A DNA stretch of 64,000 bases from Chelatococcus sp. YT9 (GTDB taxonomy: Bacteria; Pseudomonadota; Alphaproteobacteria; Rhizobiales; Beijerinckiaceae). Both the position numbers and the translations under genes were made by a program. This document shows positions 8,062 to 20,395 of this stretch, one piece after another. Positions within the stretch are counted from its first letter, which is position 1, and each line of letters begins with the position of its first letter. Under the pieces are notes generated by a model. It was not told the origin of the DNA. It saw only the letters and a list, made by a program, of their open reading frames with translations, and did no database searches. Location: NCBI RefSeq assembly GCF_018398315.1, contig NZ_JAHBRW010000001.1, positions 2,302,501 through 2,366,500 of the forward strand, read 5' to 3'.

Positions 8062-10068
8062 GTGTTCTCGAAGATCCTCATTGCCAATCGCGGCGAGATT
8101 GCCTGCCGCATCATCAAGACGGCGCGGCGCCTGGGCATCAAGACGGTCGCGGTTTACTCCGATGCCGACCGTGATGCGCTGCATGTGTCGATGGCCGACG
8201 AGGCCGTCGGCATCGGCCCGGCGCCCGCGGCCGAGAGCTACCTCGTCATCGACAAGATCATCGCCGCCTGCAAGCAGACAGGAGCCGAGGCGGTGCACCC
8301 GGGTTACGGTTTCCTCTCCGAGCGGGCGGCCTTTCCCGAGGCGCTCGCGGCGGCAGGGATCGTCTTCATCGGCCCCAATCCGACGGCAATCGCCGCGATG
8401 GGCGACAAGATCGAGTCGAAGAAAGCGGCGGCCGCTGCCAAGGTCTCCACCGTGCCGGGCTATCTCGGCGTGATCGAGAGCCCCGAGCATGCGGTGGCAA
8501 TCGCCGGGGAAATCGGCTTCCCGGTGATGATCAAGGCCTCGGCGGGCGGTGGCGGCAAGGGCATGCGCATCGCCTATTCGGCCGAAGAGGTCGCGGAGGG
8601 CTTCGCGCGCGCCAAATCCGAAGCCGCTTCGTCCTTCGGCGATGACCGCGTGTTCGTGGAGAAGTTCATCACCGATCCGCGCCACGTCGAGATCCAGGTG
8701 CTGGGCGACAAGCACGGCAACGTCATCTATCTCGGCGAGCGCGAATGCTCCATCCAGCGCCGCAACCAGAAGGTGCTGGAGGAGGCGCCCTCGCCCCTGC
8801 TCGACGACGAGACGCGCCGCGCCATGGGCGAGCAGGCGGTCGCGTTGGCGAAGGCCGTCGGCTACGATTCCGCTGGCACGGTGGAGTTCGTCGCCGGCCA
8901 GGATCGCTCCTTCTACTTCCTCGAGATGAACACGCGTCTGCAGGTCGAGCATCCGGTGACGGAGCTCGTCACGGGCGTCGATCTCGTCGAGGAGATGATC
9001 CGGGTGGCGGCGGGAGAGCCGCTGCGGTTGGCGCAGAAGGACGTGAAACTCGATGGCTGGGCGATCGAGAGCCGCATCTATGCCGAGGATCCGACGCGCA
9101 ACTTCCTGCCTTCGACCGGGCGACTCGTTACCTACCGCCCCCCGGCTGAAGGCGTGGACGACGGCGTGACGCTGCGCAACGACACCGGCGTCTACGAGGG
9201 CGGCGAGATCTCGATCTACTACGACCCGATGATCGCCAAACTCGTGACCCACGCCCCGACGCGCGCGGCTGCCATCGAGGCGCAGGCGGCGGCACTCGAC
9301 GCCTTCGCCATCGAGGGCATCCGTCACAACATACCGTTCCTTTCGGCCTTGATGCACCACCCGCGCTGGCGCGAGGGACGGCTGTCGACCGGCTTCATCG
9401 CCGAGGAATTTCCCCATGGCTTCGCGAATCCTTCGCCGGCGGGCGAGACGGCGCTACGCATCGCGGTGGTGGCGACAGCGATCGATCATCTCCTGAACAC
9501 GCGCAAGCGTCGGATTTCCGGGCAGATGCCGACGGCGCGGCCGGTGGCCTTCTCGCGCCAACGCATCGCGCGGGTAGGAGACGAGCGCTTCGTGCTGACG
9601 GTGGACGGTGACGCTGATGCCCCGCTCGCGTTCGTGACGGAGAACGGCCAACGCATCATCGTCGTTTCGCGCTGGCGTCCCGGCGAGCCGGTGTGGCAGG
9701 GCACTATCGATGGTGTTGCAGTTGCCATGCAGGTCGTTGCCATCGTGAACGGCGTCAGGCTCAGCCATGCAGGCACCATTGCCGATGTGCGCGTGGAAAC
9801 ACCGCGCGAGGCGGAACTCGCGGCATTGATGCCGGTGAAGGTGGTCGCCGATAGCGGCAAGAAGCTGCTCTGCCCGATGCCGGGGCTCGTCAAGCTCATC
9901 GCCGTGAAGGCCGGGCAAGAGGTACGCGCCGGCGAGACGCTTGCCATCGTCGAGGCGATGAAGATGGAGAATGTGCTGAAGGCCGACAGGGATGGCACCG
10001 TCGCCCAGGTTCTCGCCGAGGAAGGCCAGAGCCTCGCCGTCGATGCCGTTATCCTCGAATTCGCCTGA
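8062..10068 (+). CDS. pccA: propionyl-CoA carboxylase alpha subunit (biotin carboxylase + BCCP)
   Basis: A 668-residue biotin enzyme. The biotin carboxylase N-domain starts at FSKILIANRGEIACRI. The ATP-grasp has the glycine-rich loop SAGGGGKGMR, and the carboxylase core includes EMNTRLQVEHPVTE. A BT-like middle region and a C-terminal biotinyl domain with EAMKMEN (Lys634) complete it. It carboxylates its own biotin with ATP and bicarbonate for PccB. GTG 8062 is preferred because AGGAAG lies seven bases upstream and the product then begins at the usual MFSKILIANRG; GTG 8047, overlapping the pccB stop, is the alternative. No biotin protein ligase is nearby. Confidence 0.96.
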   Translation: MFSKILIANRGEIACRIIKTARRLGIKTVAVYSDADRDALHVSMADEAVGIGPAPAAESYLVIDKIIAACKQTGAEAVHPGYGFLSERAAFPEALAAAGIVFIGPNPTAIAAMGDKIESKKAAAAAKVSTVPGYLGVIESPEHAVAIAGEIGFPVMIKASAGGGGKGMRIAYSAEEVAEGFARAKSEAASSFGDDRVFVEKFITDPRHVEIQVLGDKHGNVIYLGERECSIQRRNQKVLEEAPSPLLDDETRRAMGEQAVALAKAVGYDSAGTVEFVAGQDRSFYFLEMNTRLQVEHPVTELVTGVDLVEEMIRVAAGEPLRLAQKDVKLDGWAIESRIYAEDPTRNFLPSTGRLVTYRPPAEGVDDGVTLRNDTGVYEGGEISIYYDPMIAKLVTHAPTRAAAIEAQAAALDAFAIEGIRHNIPFLSALMHHPRWREGRLSTGFIAEEFPHGFANPSPAGETALRIAVVATAIDHLLNTRKRRISGQMPTARPVAFSRQRIARVGDERFVLTVDGDADAPLAFVTENGQRIIVVSRWRPGEPVWQGTIDGVAVAMQVVAIVNGVRLSHAGTIADVRVETPREAELAALMPVKVVADSGKKLLCPMPGLVKLIAVKAGQEVRAGETLAIVEAMKMENVLKADRDGTVAQVLAEEGQSLAVDAVILEFA

Positions 10069-10086
10069 GGTCTCGGGAGGAAGGTG

Positions 10087-11997
10087 ATGAGCGCCCATAG
10101 CAATCCCGCTGCCGTTTCGGCCCATGCCCGCAATCCCGATATTCCCGATGTGGAGCAGTGGCGCGCGCTGGTGGACAAGGTGCTCAAGGGCGCCGATTTC
10201 GAGCGTGTGTTGGTCGGCCGCACGGCGGATGCGATCGCCATCGATCCGCTTTACGCCAAGGCGAGCGGCGCGCCCCGGGCCATGCGGGCGGCGTCCGGCC
10301 GCTGGGCGGTTTGCCAGCCGGTGGACCATCCCGATGGCGCGGAGGCGAACCGTCTGGCGCTGGCCGATCTCACCGGTGGCACGGATACGCTGGCGCTCGT
10401 CTTTCAAGGTGCACGGACGGCGCGGGGTTTCGGCCTGCCGGTGACCGCAATCGCGGCCGCCCTGGGTGGCGTGCATCTCGACCTCATCCGACTGCGCGCC
10501 GAGCCGCCGCCCTTTGCCGGGCAGGCGGTCTTCGCGGCGCTCAGTGCCGTCCTCGCCCCGCGCGGCCTCGATGCCGGCGCGCTTGCCATCGATTGGGGCG
10601 TCGACCCCATCGGCGACATGGCCTCGACCGGGACGGCGCCGAAGCCGTGGCTGGAGCTCGCCGCCGAGGCGGCGGCGCTGGTCGCGTCCGTGCGCGCGGC
10701 CGGCTTTACGGGCGCGGTGTTGCGTGCCGACGGGCGCGTGCATCATGAAGCCGGAGCCACCGAGGCGCAGGAACTCGCGGCGGCACTCGGGTCGGGCGTA
10801 GCTTATCTGCGTGCTCTGGAGGCGTCTGGTATGCCTCTGGATGAGGCCAGGCGCGCCATCAGCTTCACACTCGTCGCCGATGCGGACGAATTCCTCACCG
10901 TCGCGAAGCTGCGCGCGCTGCGGCGTCTATGGGCGGAGGTGGAGGTTGCCTCCGGGCTTGCACCCGAGCCGATCCAGCTGGCGGCGGAAACGGCGTGGCG
11001 GATGACGACGCGGCATGATCCCTTCGTCAACATGCTGCGCAACACCATGGCGGTATTTTCGGCGGCTGTCGGCGGGGCCGACGTCATCACCGTGCTGCCG
11101 CATACCGCACCCCTTGGTCTTGCCGATGACTTCGCTCGCCGCATGGCGCGCAACACGCAGATCATCCTCGCCGAGGAAAGCAATATCTGGCGGGTCGCCG
11201 ACCCGGCGGCCGGCGCGGGCGGCTTCGAGACTTTGACGGCCGAGCTCTGCGACAAGGCCTGGGCCCTGTTCCAGCGCATCGAAGGTGAGGGCGGGCTCGC
11301 CGCGATGCTCGCGAGCGGCACGTGGCAGGCAGAGGTGGCAACGGCCCGGGAGGCGCGCGTCAAGGCGATCGCGCGGCGAAAGCAGCCGCTGACCGGCACG
11401 ACCGCTTTCCCCAATCTCGACGAGACGCCGGTCACCGTGCTGATGCCGGCTGTCGAGCCGGAGGCGGCAGCCACCATGGATTTCCTCGCCATGCAGGCCG
11501 CGCGGGTGTCGGAGCCCATCGAGCGGCTGCGCGACCATGTGATGGCGCGCGGCTATACCGTGTTCCTCGCGACACTCGGCAAGCCGGCCGATTTCGCGGC
11601 TCGCGCGGGCTTCGCGCGGGGCGTCTTCGAGACGGGCGGGCTGCGCACCACGGGCAGCGAGGGCTTCGCGTCCTACGAGGCGCTCATCGCGGCCTATCGG
11701 TCGTCGGGCGCTCATGCGGCCTGCATCTGTTCCTCCGATGATCGCTATGACAGCCTGGCCGCCGATGCCGCGGTCGCGGGCGAGACATTGGCCGAGGAAG
11801 CGGCCCGCGGCCTCGCGGCGGCCGGCTGCGACCTGGTGATGCTCGCCGGTGCTGGCGGAACGCGCGAGGCGGCACGGCGCGAAGCGGGAGTCACCGATTT
11901 TCTCGTGGCTGGCATGGATATCGTCGATTTTCTCGCCAAGACGATCGCGCGGCTTGACGCGCAGGACGCCGGAACAGTGACCGAGGGCGGATTATGA
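10087..11997 (+). CDS. mutA: methylmalonyl-CoA mutase small (beta) subunit
   Basis: A 636-residue protein related to the large subunit ([36 protein letters not shown]). It lacks a DxHxxG cobalamin-binding motif, as expected of the non-catalytic partner of an alpha-beta mutase. The degenerate C-terminal domain ([23 protein letters not shown]) is a vestigial B12-type fold. ATG 10087 is chosen over GTG 10084 because GGGAGG lies at six-base spacing. The gene overlaps mutB by four bases (ATGA), which suggests stoichiometric production. Confidence 0.93.
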   Translation: MSAHSNPAAVSAHARNPDIPDVEQWRALVDKVLKGADFERVLVGRTADAIAIDPLYAKASGAPRAMRAASGRWAVCQPVDHPDGAEANRLALADLTGGTDTLALVFQGARTARGFGLPVTAIAAALGGVHLDLIRLRAEPPPFAGQAVFAALSAVLAPRGLDAGALAIDWGVDPIGDMASTGTAPKPWLELAAEAAALVASVRAAGFTGAVLRADGRVHHEAGATEAQELAAALGSGVAYLRALEASGMPLDEARRAISFTLVADADEFLTVAKLRALRRLWAEVEVASGLAPEPIQLAAETAWRMTTRHDPFVNMLRNTMAVFSAAVGGADVITVLPHTAPLGLADDFARRMARNTQIILAEESNIWRVADPAAGAGGFETLTAELCDKAWALFQRIEGEGGLAAMLASGTWQAEVATAREARVKAIARRKQPLTGTTAFPNLDETPVTVLMPAVEPEAAATMDFLAMQAARVSEPIERLRDHVMARGYTVFLATLGKPADFAARAGFARGVFETGGLRTTGSEGFASYEALIAAYRSSGAHAACICSSDDRYDSLAADAAVAGETLAEEAARGLAAAGCDLVMLAGAGGTREAARREAGVTDFLVAGMDIVDFLAKTIARLDAQDAGTVTEGGL

Positions 11998-14162
11998 GCC
12001 GGATCCCCGATTTCACCACGCATAAGCCAACCTTCGCGACGGCGCCCGACGCCCTCGACGGAGGAGCGGTCTGGGAGACGCCGGAGAGGATCCCCGTCAA
12101 GCCGGTCTACGGCGAGGCGGATCGGGAAGGGCTCGATTTCGTCGATAGCCTGCCGGGGATTGTGCCTTTCGTGCGCGGGCCCTATCCCACCATGTATGTC
12201 AACCAGCCCTGGACGATCCGGCAATATGCCGGCTTCTCCACGGCCGAGGATTCCAACGCCTTCTACCGCCGCAATCTCGCGGCCGGGCAGAAGGGCCTTT
12301 CTGTCGCCTTCGATCTCGCGACCCATCGCGGCTATGACAGCGATCATCCGCGCGTTGCCGGCGACGTCGGCATGGCCGGGGTGGCGATCGATTCCATCTA
12401 CGACATGCGCACGCTGTTCTCAGGCATCCCGCTCGACAGGATGAGCGTGTCGATGACGATGAATGGCGCGGTGTTGCCGATCTTGGCCCTCTACATCGTC
12501 GCGGCGGAAGAGCAGGGCGTGTCGCCGGACAAGCTCTCGGGCACTATTCAGAACGACATTCTCAAAGAATTTATGGTGCGCAACACCTATATCTATCCGC
12601 CGGCCGGGTCGATGCGCATCATCTCCGACATATTCGCCTACACCTCGCAGAATATGCCGAAGTTCAACTCCATCTCGATCTCCGGCTATCACATGCAGGA
12701 GGCGGGGGCGACGGCGGATCTCGAGCTCGCCTATACGCTGGCCGATGGCGTCGATTACATCCGCGCCGGTATCGCGGCCGGCCTGCCGATCGACAGTTTC
12801 GCGCCGCGCCTGTCCTTCTTCTGGGCGATCGGCATGAACTTCTTCATGGAAGTCGCGAAGATGCGGGCCGGGCGGCTCCTGTGGTCGCGGCTCGTGAAGC
12901 GGTTCAACCCGCAGTCGGACAAGTCGCTGGCGCTCCGCACCCACTGCCAGACCTCCGGCTGGTCCCTGACCGCGCAGGACGTGTTCAACAACGTCACGCG
13001 TACGGCGATCGAGGCCATGGCGGCGACCCAGGGCCACACCCAGTCGCTGCACACCAACGCACTCGACGAGGCGCTGGCGCTGCCGACGGACTTCTCGGCG
13101 CGCATCGCCCGCAACACCCAGCTCTTCATTCAGCAGGAATCGGGCACCACGCGCATCATCGATCCCTGGGGCGGTTCCTATTATGTTGAGCGCCTCACCG
13201 CCGATCTCGCCGCCAAAGCCTGGGAACATATCGAAGAGGTCGAGAAGCTCGGCGGCATGGCGAAGGCGATCGAAGCCGGCATTCCGAAGCTGCGCATCGA
13301 GGAGGCCGCCGCCAAGACGCAGGCGCGTATCGATGCCGGCCAGCAGGTCGTCGTGGGGGTCAATCGCTTCCGCGTCGACAATGAGCCGCCGATCGACGTG
13401 CTCAAGGTGGACAATTCGGCTGTTCGCGCCCGCCAGATCGAGAAGCTCGAGCGCCTGAGGGCCGAGCGCGACGCGGGGCGGGTCGAAGCGGCGCTTGGAG
13501 CGCTGGCGGAAGCCGCGCGCTCAGGTCAAGGCAACCTGCTCGCCCTTGGTGTGGATGCCGCGCGCGAGAAGGCAACGGTCGGTGAGATATCCTCGGCGCT
13601 GGAAAATGCCTGGGGCCGCCACAAGGCCGAGGTGAAGATCAATTCCGGCGTCTATAAGACGGCGTTCGGCAGCGATGATGACAGGCTCGCGCGCGTCAAT
13701 CGCCTCGTCCACGATTTCACCGAAGAGGCGGGTGCGCCACCGCGCATTCTCATCGCCAAGATGGGGCAGGATGGGCATGACCGCGGCCAGAAGGTGATCG
13801 CCACCGGTTTCGCAGACCTCGGCTTCGACGTGGTGATCGGCCCCTTGTTCGCGACGCCGGAGGAGGCCGCCGACCAGGCGATCGAGCAGGATGTGCATGT
13901 GGTCGGCGTATCTTCGCTCGCCGCCGGGCACCTCACGCTGGTGCCGGCGCTGAAGGCCGAGCTCGACAAGCGGGGCCGCTCCGACATTCTCATCGTCGTC
14001 GGCGGTGTCATCCCGCCGCAGGATTATCAAGCGCTTTATGACGCGGGCGCGATCGCGATCTTCCCGCCGGGAACGCCGATCACCGAGGCGGCCCTTGCGG
14101 TGCTCGACCGGCTGAGCAACCATCTCGGCTACCGCCAGAAGGACCCGGCAGACTATCTCTGA
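11994..14162 (+). CDS. mutB: methylmalonyl-CoA mutase large (alpha) subunit, B12-dependent
   Basis: A 722-residue catalytic subunit that converts (R)-methylmalonyl-CoA to succinyl-CoA with adenosylcobalamin. The TIM-barrel region contains [35 protein letters not shown] and [17 protein letters not shown]. The C-terminal B12 domain carries DGHDRG at residues 593-598, with His595 as the lower cobalt ligand, then GVSSLAAGH. The length is normal. The gene is coupled to mutA by an ATGA overlap and followed after 38 bases by the epimerase. Cofactor supply connects it to the cobalamin cluster at 44555-60174. The G-protein chaperone MeaB is not present in the window. Confidence 0.97.
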   Translation: MSRIPDFTTHKPTFATAPDALDGGAVWETPERIPVKPVYGEADREGLDFVDSLPGIVPFVRGPYPTMYVNQPWTIRQYAGFSTAEDSNAFYRRNLAAGQKGLSVAFDLATHRGYDSDHPRVAGDVGMAGVAIDSIYDMRTLFSGIPLDRMSVSMTMNGAVLPILALYIVAAEEQGVSPDKLSGTIQNDILKEFMVRNTYIYPPAGSMRIISDIFAYTSQNMPKFNSISISGYHMQEAGATADLELAYTLADGVDYIRAGIAAGLPIDSFAPRLSFFWAIGMNFFMEVAKMRAGRLLWSRLVKRFNPQSDKSLALRTHCQTSGWSLTAQDVFNNVTRTAIEAMAATQGHTQSLHTNALDEALALPTDFSARIARNTQLFIQQESGTTRIIDPWGGSYYVERLTADLAAKAWEHIEEVEKLGGMAKAIEAGIPKLRIEEAAAKTQARIDAGQQVVVGVNRFRVDNEPPIDVLKVDNSAVRARQIEKLERLRAERDAGRVEAALGALAEAARSGQGNLLALGVDAAREKATVGEISSALENAWGRHKAEVKINSGVYKTAFGSDDDRLARVNRLVHDFTEEAGAPPRILIAKMGQDGHDRGQKVIATGFADLGFDVVIGPLFATPEEAADQAIEQDVHVVGVSSLAAGHLTLVPALKAELDKRGRSDILIVVGGVIPPQDYQALYDAGAIAIFPPGTPITEAALAVLDRLSNHLGYRQKDPADYL

Positions 14163-14200
14163 CGGGCGGACGGGCAGCTACGAAAGGCAGGGGGACTAGC

Positions 14201-14611
14201 ATGATCGGGCGCTTGAACCATGTGGCCATTGCCGTGCCGGATCTCGAAGCCGCGGCTGCCCTTTATCGCGACAGCCTCGGCGCCAATGTCACACCGGCGC
14301 AGACCTTGCCCGCCCACGGTGTGCGACTCGTCTTCGTCAATCTGCCGAATACGAAGATCGAGCTTATGGAGCCCCTTGACGAGAGCTCGCCGATCGCCTC
14401 GTTTCTCGCCAAGAACTCGTCCGGTGGGATTCATCATCTCTGCTACGAGGTGGACGACATCCTCGCGGCGCGCGACCATCTCGTTGCCACGGGGGCGCGC
14501 GTGCTCGGCAGCGGGGAGCCCAAGACCGGCGCCCATGGCCTGCCGGTGCTGTTCCTGCATCCCAAAGACTTCAACGGCACACTGATCGAGCTGGAAGAAG
14601 CCGCAGCTTAG
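14201..14611 (+). CDS. mce: methylmalonyl-CoA epimerase
   Basis: A 136-residue vicinal-oxygen-chelate protein with metal ligands His7 (RLNHVAIAV), His in GGIHHLCYEV and Glu near the end (TLIELEE), and the epimerase-type KTGAHGLPVLFLHPKDFNG segment. It interconverts (S)- and (R)-methylmalonyl-CoA, linking the carboxylase product to the mutase substrate. It is the last gene of the pcc-mut operon, with AGGCAGGGGG upstream of the start. Length and ligands are typical. Confidence 0.95.
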   Translation: MIGRLNHVAIAVPDLEAAAALYRDSLGANVTPAQTLPAHGVRLVFVNLPNTKIELMEPLDESSPIASFLAKNSSGGIHHLCYEVDDILAARDHLVATGARVLGSGEPKTGAHGLPVLFLHPKDFNGTLIELEEAAA

Positions 14612-15011
14612 CGCCCGCGTTCTGAGAAAATCCGCCGGTCGTTCCGGGGCCTTGCGTCAGCGAGGAGCCCGAAGCCATGGACAGGAGGGCGCATGGGAAG
14701 GCGCGTCGGGCCGGCGTTCCGTTGATTCACCGTGGTGTTCATGGATTCCGGGCTCAGGCCTGTCGGCCAGCTCCGGAATGACGAAGTGCTTCCGCGTGAA
14801 TCACCATGCTCCGGCGGCTGCTTCCGCGTGCCCTGCGCTCAGCGTTGACGAGGCAGGTGACAATCTCCTGCATTGTATGCCACATTTACGCAGGGCTCAT
14901 GCGGGCCTGCAGAAAATCGCTGGCTTCGCTTCAGGGCTGAGGTCTCCAATCAAAAGAGTTTCGCTTGCCGGAGGGGCACGTGAAGGTATTGAGCGCAAAC
15001 GGGGTGACGTC
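14612..15011. other. 400-base gap between mce and the ABC ATPase gene
   Basis: No convincing protein-coding frame was found. The gap holds one palindromic repeat (14724-14802, listed separately) and then sequence leading to the GTG start at 15012. No U-rich intrinsic terminator was recognised after mce. Confidence 0.6.
14724..14802. repeat. interspersed palindromic repeat (ATTCCGGG...CCGGAAT type)
   Basis: The outer arms GATTCAC (14724-14730) and GTGAATC (14796-14802) are exact inverted copies. Inside, ATTCCGGGCTC (14744) pairs with AGCTCCGGAAT (14769). The core phrase ATGGATTCCGGGC...CCGGAATGAC recurs at 35053-35091 and, in related form, at 29111-29150 and 29209-29239. It is probably a REP-like element. 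It could act as a 3' mRNA stabiliser of the pcc-mut transcript, which is inference. Confidence 0.7.
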
Positions 15012-16880
<1,869 letters not shown>

Positions 16881-17235
16881 GCGTTTGGCTGGACATAGTT
16901 CAGACCCCGGATCGGTGAAGATCCGGGGTCTTTTCGTTGGCGCTTGCATGAAACCGAGCGCATTTTCTGGAGGTGCGTTGCCGATTGGGAGGCGGAGTGG
17001 ATCACTCAAAGCCGACCGCTAAGTCTCTCAGGCTTCCACTGGCAAGGCGCATGCAGATCATGCTGCCGGCTTGACGATTGCCGGTGCCACTGGCAACGAT
17101 CGATCAATGCTAACGATTTGCGGCGTTCTCGCGTGGGATGTCGCAAGGGCAGCATGCAGGTCGAGGGGAATGCCGGAAATTTACCGTGTTCCGCCGGTAT
17201 GTTGCTGCAGTATGGCTTACGACGGGGACGACGGA
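16881..17235. other. 355-base gap: terminator then leader of the flavin reductase gene
   Basis: The gap contains the intrinsic terminator at 16903-16936 and about 300 bases without a convincing gene. In-frame codons extend upstream of 17236 (ATG 17212 is an alternative start), but that stretch has no good ribosome site and lacks family-like sequence. Confidence 0.55.
16903..16936 (+). terminator. Rho-independent terminator of the fused ABC ATPase gene
   Basis: The arms GACCCCGGATC (16903-16913) and GATCCGGGGTC (16920-16930) form a perfect 11-bp stem with the six-base loop GGTGAA, followed by TTTTCGTT. It lies 22 bases after the stop codon. Confidence 0.92.
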
Positions 17236-17742
17236 ATGAATGATGTAACTGACATGGCGGAGATCACGGCTGAGTTTCGCTCTGCCATGCGCACATTAGC
17301 CGGTGCGGTCTCTGTGCTGACGGTTGGCGAAGGTGATGACCGTAACGGCTTTACCGCCACGTCCGTGTCCTCTTTTTCGATGGAACCGCCGCGTGTAACC
17401 GCCTTCATCAACAAGAATGCTTCATCCTGGCCGACGATGAGGAAATATCAGGCCTTCGGCATCAATGTCCTCGCCGAGGGCCAGGAAGACATCGCGGACA
17501 GGTTCGCCGGTCGTCATGGAACGAAGGGGCAGGACCGGTTTTCCGGGGCGACCTGGATAACCGCTGCGACCGGTGCGCCTCTCCTCGACGGAGCGTTGGT
17601 CGCCATCGATTGCAAGCTCGAAGAGGCGATCGAGCGGCATACCCATGCGATCCTGATCGGTCAGGTTTGTGCTGTGAGGCTGGCAGGCACGGACGTCGAT
17701 CCGCTGCTCTATTGGCATGGCCGTTATCGCGGTCTCAAGTAA
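17236..17742 (+). CDS. flavin reductase-like FMN-binding protein
   Basis: A 168-residue split-barrel flavin reductase of the HpaC/NtaB type. Visible family features are FRSAMRTLAGAVSVLTV, GFTATSVSSFSMEPPRV, FINKNASSWPTM and FGINVLAEGQEDIA. Such proteins reduce FMN or FAD with NAD(P)H to feed two-component monooxygenases. No flavin-diffusible oxygenase gene is adjacent, so its partner is unknown. ATG 17236 is preferred; ATG 17212 would add eight residues. Confidence 0.9.
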   Translation: MNDVTDMAEITAEFRSAMRTLAGAVSVLTVGEGDDRNGFTATSVSSFSMEPPRVTAFINKNASSWPTMRKYQAFGINVLAEGQEDIADRFAGRHGTKGQDRFSGATWITAATGAPLLDGALVAIDCKLEEAIERHTHAILIGQVCAVRLAGTDVDPLLYWHGRYRGLK

Positions 17743-18042
17743 GGGCCTTCGCCTGATACGACGCCGCAAAACCTATTCTCCGAGGCCCTAGCAGTTCGCC
17801 GTATCTGCGAAAAGTAGCCGGCTTGCCCGCAATGCAATGCCGGCTATCATTGATGCTTGTGCCAAAGTCCAACCTTAAGGGCTCATTCTCAGGATTGTTG
17901 TTTTCTGGCCGAGCTGTTTCCCTGGCATTTTAGCATGGGAAAGCGTTCGGCGGAGTTAAGCAGAGTCTCGGCATCAGGTGCCAGTGCCACCTGGACCATA
18001 TGCCAATAGAACAAGATGCGCTGAAGAAAGCACGGTCCCTCT
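17743..18042. other. 300-base gap upstream of the Na/Pi cotransporter, with a perfect inverted repeat
   Basis: No gene seen. TAGCCGGC (17815-17822) and GCCGGCTA (17839-17846) form an 8-bp perfect stem with a 16-base loop. It lies 70 bases after the flavin reductase stop and has no U-tract, so it may be an mRNA-end hairpin or a regulator site. The rest is likely promoter and leader for the transporter. Confidence 0.5.
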
Positions 18043-19704
18043 ATGGCCATTTCTTTCGCACTGATTAACTTGGCCGGCTACGTCGCGTTGCTGCTCTGGG
18101 GCACTCATATGGTGCAAACCGGAGTGCAGCGCGCTTTCGGACCGCATCTGCGCACATTCCTCGGTTCGGCCCTACGAAACCGGCTGTCTGCCTTTCTCGC
18201 GGGTCTCGGTGTCACGGCGGTCCTGCAAAGCAGTACGGCTACCGGTCTGATGGTGACGGGATTCGCGGCAGATGGCTTGGTGCGGCTCATGCCGGCGCTC
18301 GCGGTCATGCTCGGTGCCAATGTCGGCACCACGCTGATCGTTCAGGTTCTGTCCTTTGACGTTGCCGCTTTCGCACCAGGGTTGATCCTGTTCGGCGTCG
18401 TCATGTTTCGGCGCGATTCCAGCACGCGGATGCATGATCTTGGGCGCGTTTTCATTGGGCTCGGGCTCATCCTGATCGCCTTGCATCAGATGCTGACGCT
18501 GATGGCGCCTTTCGAGAACGCGCCTGGCCTCAAGGTCTTGCTGGGGGCAGTATCGACCCTGCCGATCATTGATGTGCTCCTCGGGATCATCGTCACCTGG
18601 GCATTCCATTCCAGCGTTGCGGTCGTGCTGCTGATCATGTCCCTGGCGACAAATGGCGTCATTCCGCCGGAGGCTGCGATTGCCTTCGTTATCGGCGCCA
18701 ATATCGGGACGGCCGTCAATCCGGTCCTCGAAGGGACGACGAGTGATGACCCGGCCGCCAAGCGACTGCCAATCGGCAATCTGCTCAATCGGATCGTCGG
18801 CGGCGTTATCGTGCTCGCTCTCATCGATCCGATCTCAAGCTTGATGGTCCGCCTCGATGGTGACGCGGGCCGCATGGTCGCTGATTTCCACACCTTCTTC
18901 AATCTCGTGATCGCAGCTGTCTTCTTTCCATTTCTCGGCCCCTACAGCCGCTTGCTGGAGAAGATCCTGCCGGAACGGGCGAAGGCGAACGATCCGGCCC
19001 AGCCGATCTATCTGGACAACGCGGCCAAGGAGACCCCGATCGTTGCGTTGGGCAGCGCCTCGCGCGAGGCTTTGCGACTGGCCGACATGTTGGAGAAGAT
19101 GTTACGGGGCGCGCGCGATGCCCTGGCCAAGGATGACCGCAAGATCATCAGCGAGACAAAGCGCCTCGACGATATTCTCGACAACCTCAATACCGCCATC
19201 AAAACTTACCTGACGTCGATCGATCCTGAGGAGTTGAGCGACGCCGACCATCGGCGTCTTAACGAGGTGCTTGCCTTTACAATGAATCTCGAGCAGGCCG
19301 GCGATGTCATCGACCGCAACCTGCTGCCCCACGCATCGAAGCGTCTCAAGCGCGGGCTCACCTTCTCCAAGGAAGGGCAGGAGGAGTTGCTGGCGTTGAT
19401 AGATCGACTCATCGCCAACCTGAGGACCGCTGCATCACTTTTCATGACGGAAGATCCCCGCGCTGCGCGACTTCTCGCGGAGGAAAAGGTGGCTTTTCGC
19501 GATGCGGAGAATGCGGCAACCGCAGCGCACTTCGCTCGTCTTCGTACTGGGCGCCAGGATACCACTGAAACAAGCTCACTGCATCTTGATCTGCTGCGGG
19601 ATATCAAACTGATCAATTCGCATATAGTTGCTGCTGCAGCCTATCCTGTGCTTGAGCGGACCGGTGATCTGCTTCCAAGTCGTATTGCAGCCACTGACGA
19701 ATAG
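18043..19704 (+). CDS. Na+/phosphate cotransporter family protein with PhoU-like C-terminus
   Basis: A 553-residue inner-membrane protein of the NptA/YjbB family. The N-terminal half has about eight to nine hydrophobic helices. It carries the duplicated family motif: VLQSSTATGLMVTG near residue 61 and AFHSSVAVVLLIMS near residue 187, each with a following glycine-rich GANIGT or GANVGT. The soluble half (about residues 335-553) is helical and PhoU-like (LADMLEKMLRGARDAL, FTMNLEQAGDVIDRNL). It probably exports or imports phosphate with sodium. No pho box or pst gene was recognised nearby. Confidence 0.92.
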   Translation: MAISFALINLAGYVALLLWGTHMVQTGVQRAFGPHLRTFLGSALRNRLSAFLAGLGVTAVLQSSTATGLMVTGFAADGLVRLMPALAVMLGANVGTTLIVQVLSFDVAAFAPGLILFGVVMFRRDSSTRMHDLGRVFIGLGLILIALHQMLTLMAPFENAPGLKVLLGAVSTLPIIDVLLGIIVTWAFHSSVAVVLLIMSLATNGVIPPEAAIAFVIGANIGTAVNPVLEGTTSDDPAAKRLPIGNLLNRIVGGVIVLALIDPISSLMVRLDGDAGRMVADFHTFFNLVIAAVFFPFLGPYSRLLEKILPERAKANDPAQPIYLDNAAKETPIVALGSASREALRLADMLEKMLRGARDALAKDDRKIISETKRLDDILDNLNTAIKTYLTSIDPEELSDADHRRLNEVLAFTMNLEQAGDVIDRNLLPHASKRLKRGLTFSKEGQEELLALIDRLIANLRTAASLFMTEDPRAARLLAEEKVAFRDAENAATAAHFARLRTGRQDTTETSSLHLDLLRDIKLINSHIVAAAAYPVLERTGDLLPSRIAATDE

Positions 19705-19746
19705 GCAGAATTTCCGCGTGAACTTTTTGATGAGGATGCGTAATCG

Positions 19747-20136
19747 ATGTGGAAGCCGTCGGCGATCCTGTTTGTGCTCAGTCTCATGGTCTCTCCTGCC
19801 CATGCTGTTGATCCACGACTGGAAGCAAGCCTGCGAAACCTAGACCCGGCGGAGCGTTTCACGCAGCTCTGTGACGTGGAAGCAATGGCGCGTATCCGTC
19901 ACGATGCAAATGTCTATCGGCCGGACCGTGCTCTCGCGGATGCCATCAGCCCTACCCAGCGCAACGGCAATCGTCTTACCGGTGCGGGTGGAGCGTTCCG
20001 CAGTGCCGGCCATTGGTACCGCTACAGCTTCACCTGCGAGGCGAGCCAGGATCACATGAAGATCACGGCGTTCGACTATAAGATCGGGCCCATGATCCCC
20101 GAAGCGCAATGGGCGAAATTTGGGCTATGGCAGTAG
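19747..20136 (+). CDS. DUF930 domain-containing secreted protein
   Basis: A 129-residue protein with a signal peptide (MWKPSAILFVLSLMVSPAHA, cleavage likely after AHA). The domain DPRLEASLRNLDPAERFTQLCDVEAM matches DUF930 (PF06059), found mainly in Hyphomicrobiales. Two cysteines (CDVEAM and SFTCEAS) could form a disulphide in the periplasm. The function is unknown. It follows the Na/Pi gene by 42 bases and may be cotranscribed. Confidence 0.85.
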   Translation: MWKPSAILFVLSLMVSPAHAVDPRLEASLRNLDPAERFTQLCDVEAMARIRHDANVYRPDRALADAISPTQRNGNRLTGAGGAFRSAGHWYRYSFTCEASQDHMKITAFDYKIGPMIPEAQWAKFGLWQ

Positions 20137-20247
20137 CGGGCACGCACCTGGTCGTCCCCTGAGGCTTGGCGGAGCTCCATGAAGCCACACTTGACCCATG
20201 CTTTCTGCGCGGGTCAGCGTTCTCCATCGGGAAGTTGTACCGTGATT

Positions 20248-20261
20248 GATGATATGTCATC
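20248..20261. promoter_or_regulatory. candidate palindromic operator upstream of marR
   Basis: GATGA-TATG-TCATC is a perfect 5+4+5 palindrome about 135 bases before the MarR start. MarR proteins usually bind 15-20 bp palindromes near their own promoter. The short arms make this weak evidence. Confidence 0.3.
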
Positions 20262-20395
20262 TATTTGCGCGACATCTAGTGCATGTCCGGTGTGCTCCGG
20301 CTCATCGAAACTGCTCTAGGCCTTTGGTCCCACGCATTGTCTTCACGCGAACCGGTATCAACTCCGCTCGACAATGCTCTGGTTTTGAGTTTGTC

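Noticed and set aside
6479-9417. Two long minus-strand open frames (517 and 495 codons) opposite pccB and pccA
   Set aside because: They mirror highly conserved carboxylase genes and show no recognisable domain; codon bias of the sense genes explains them.
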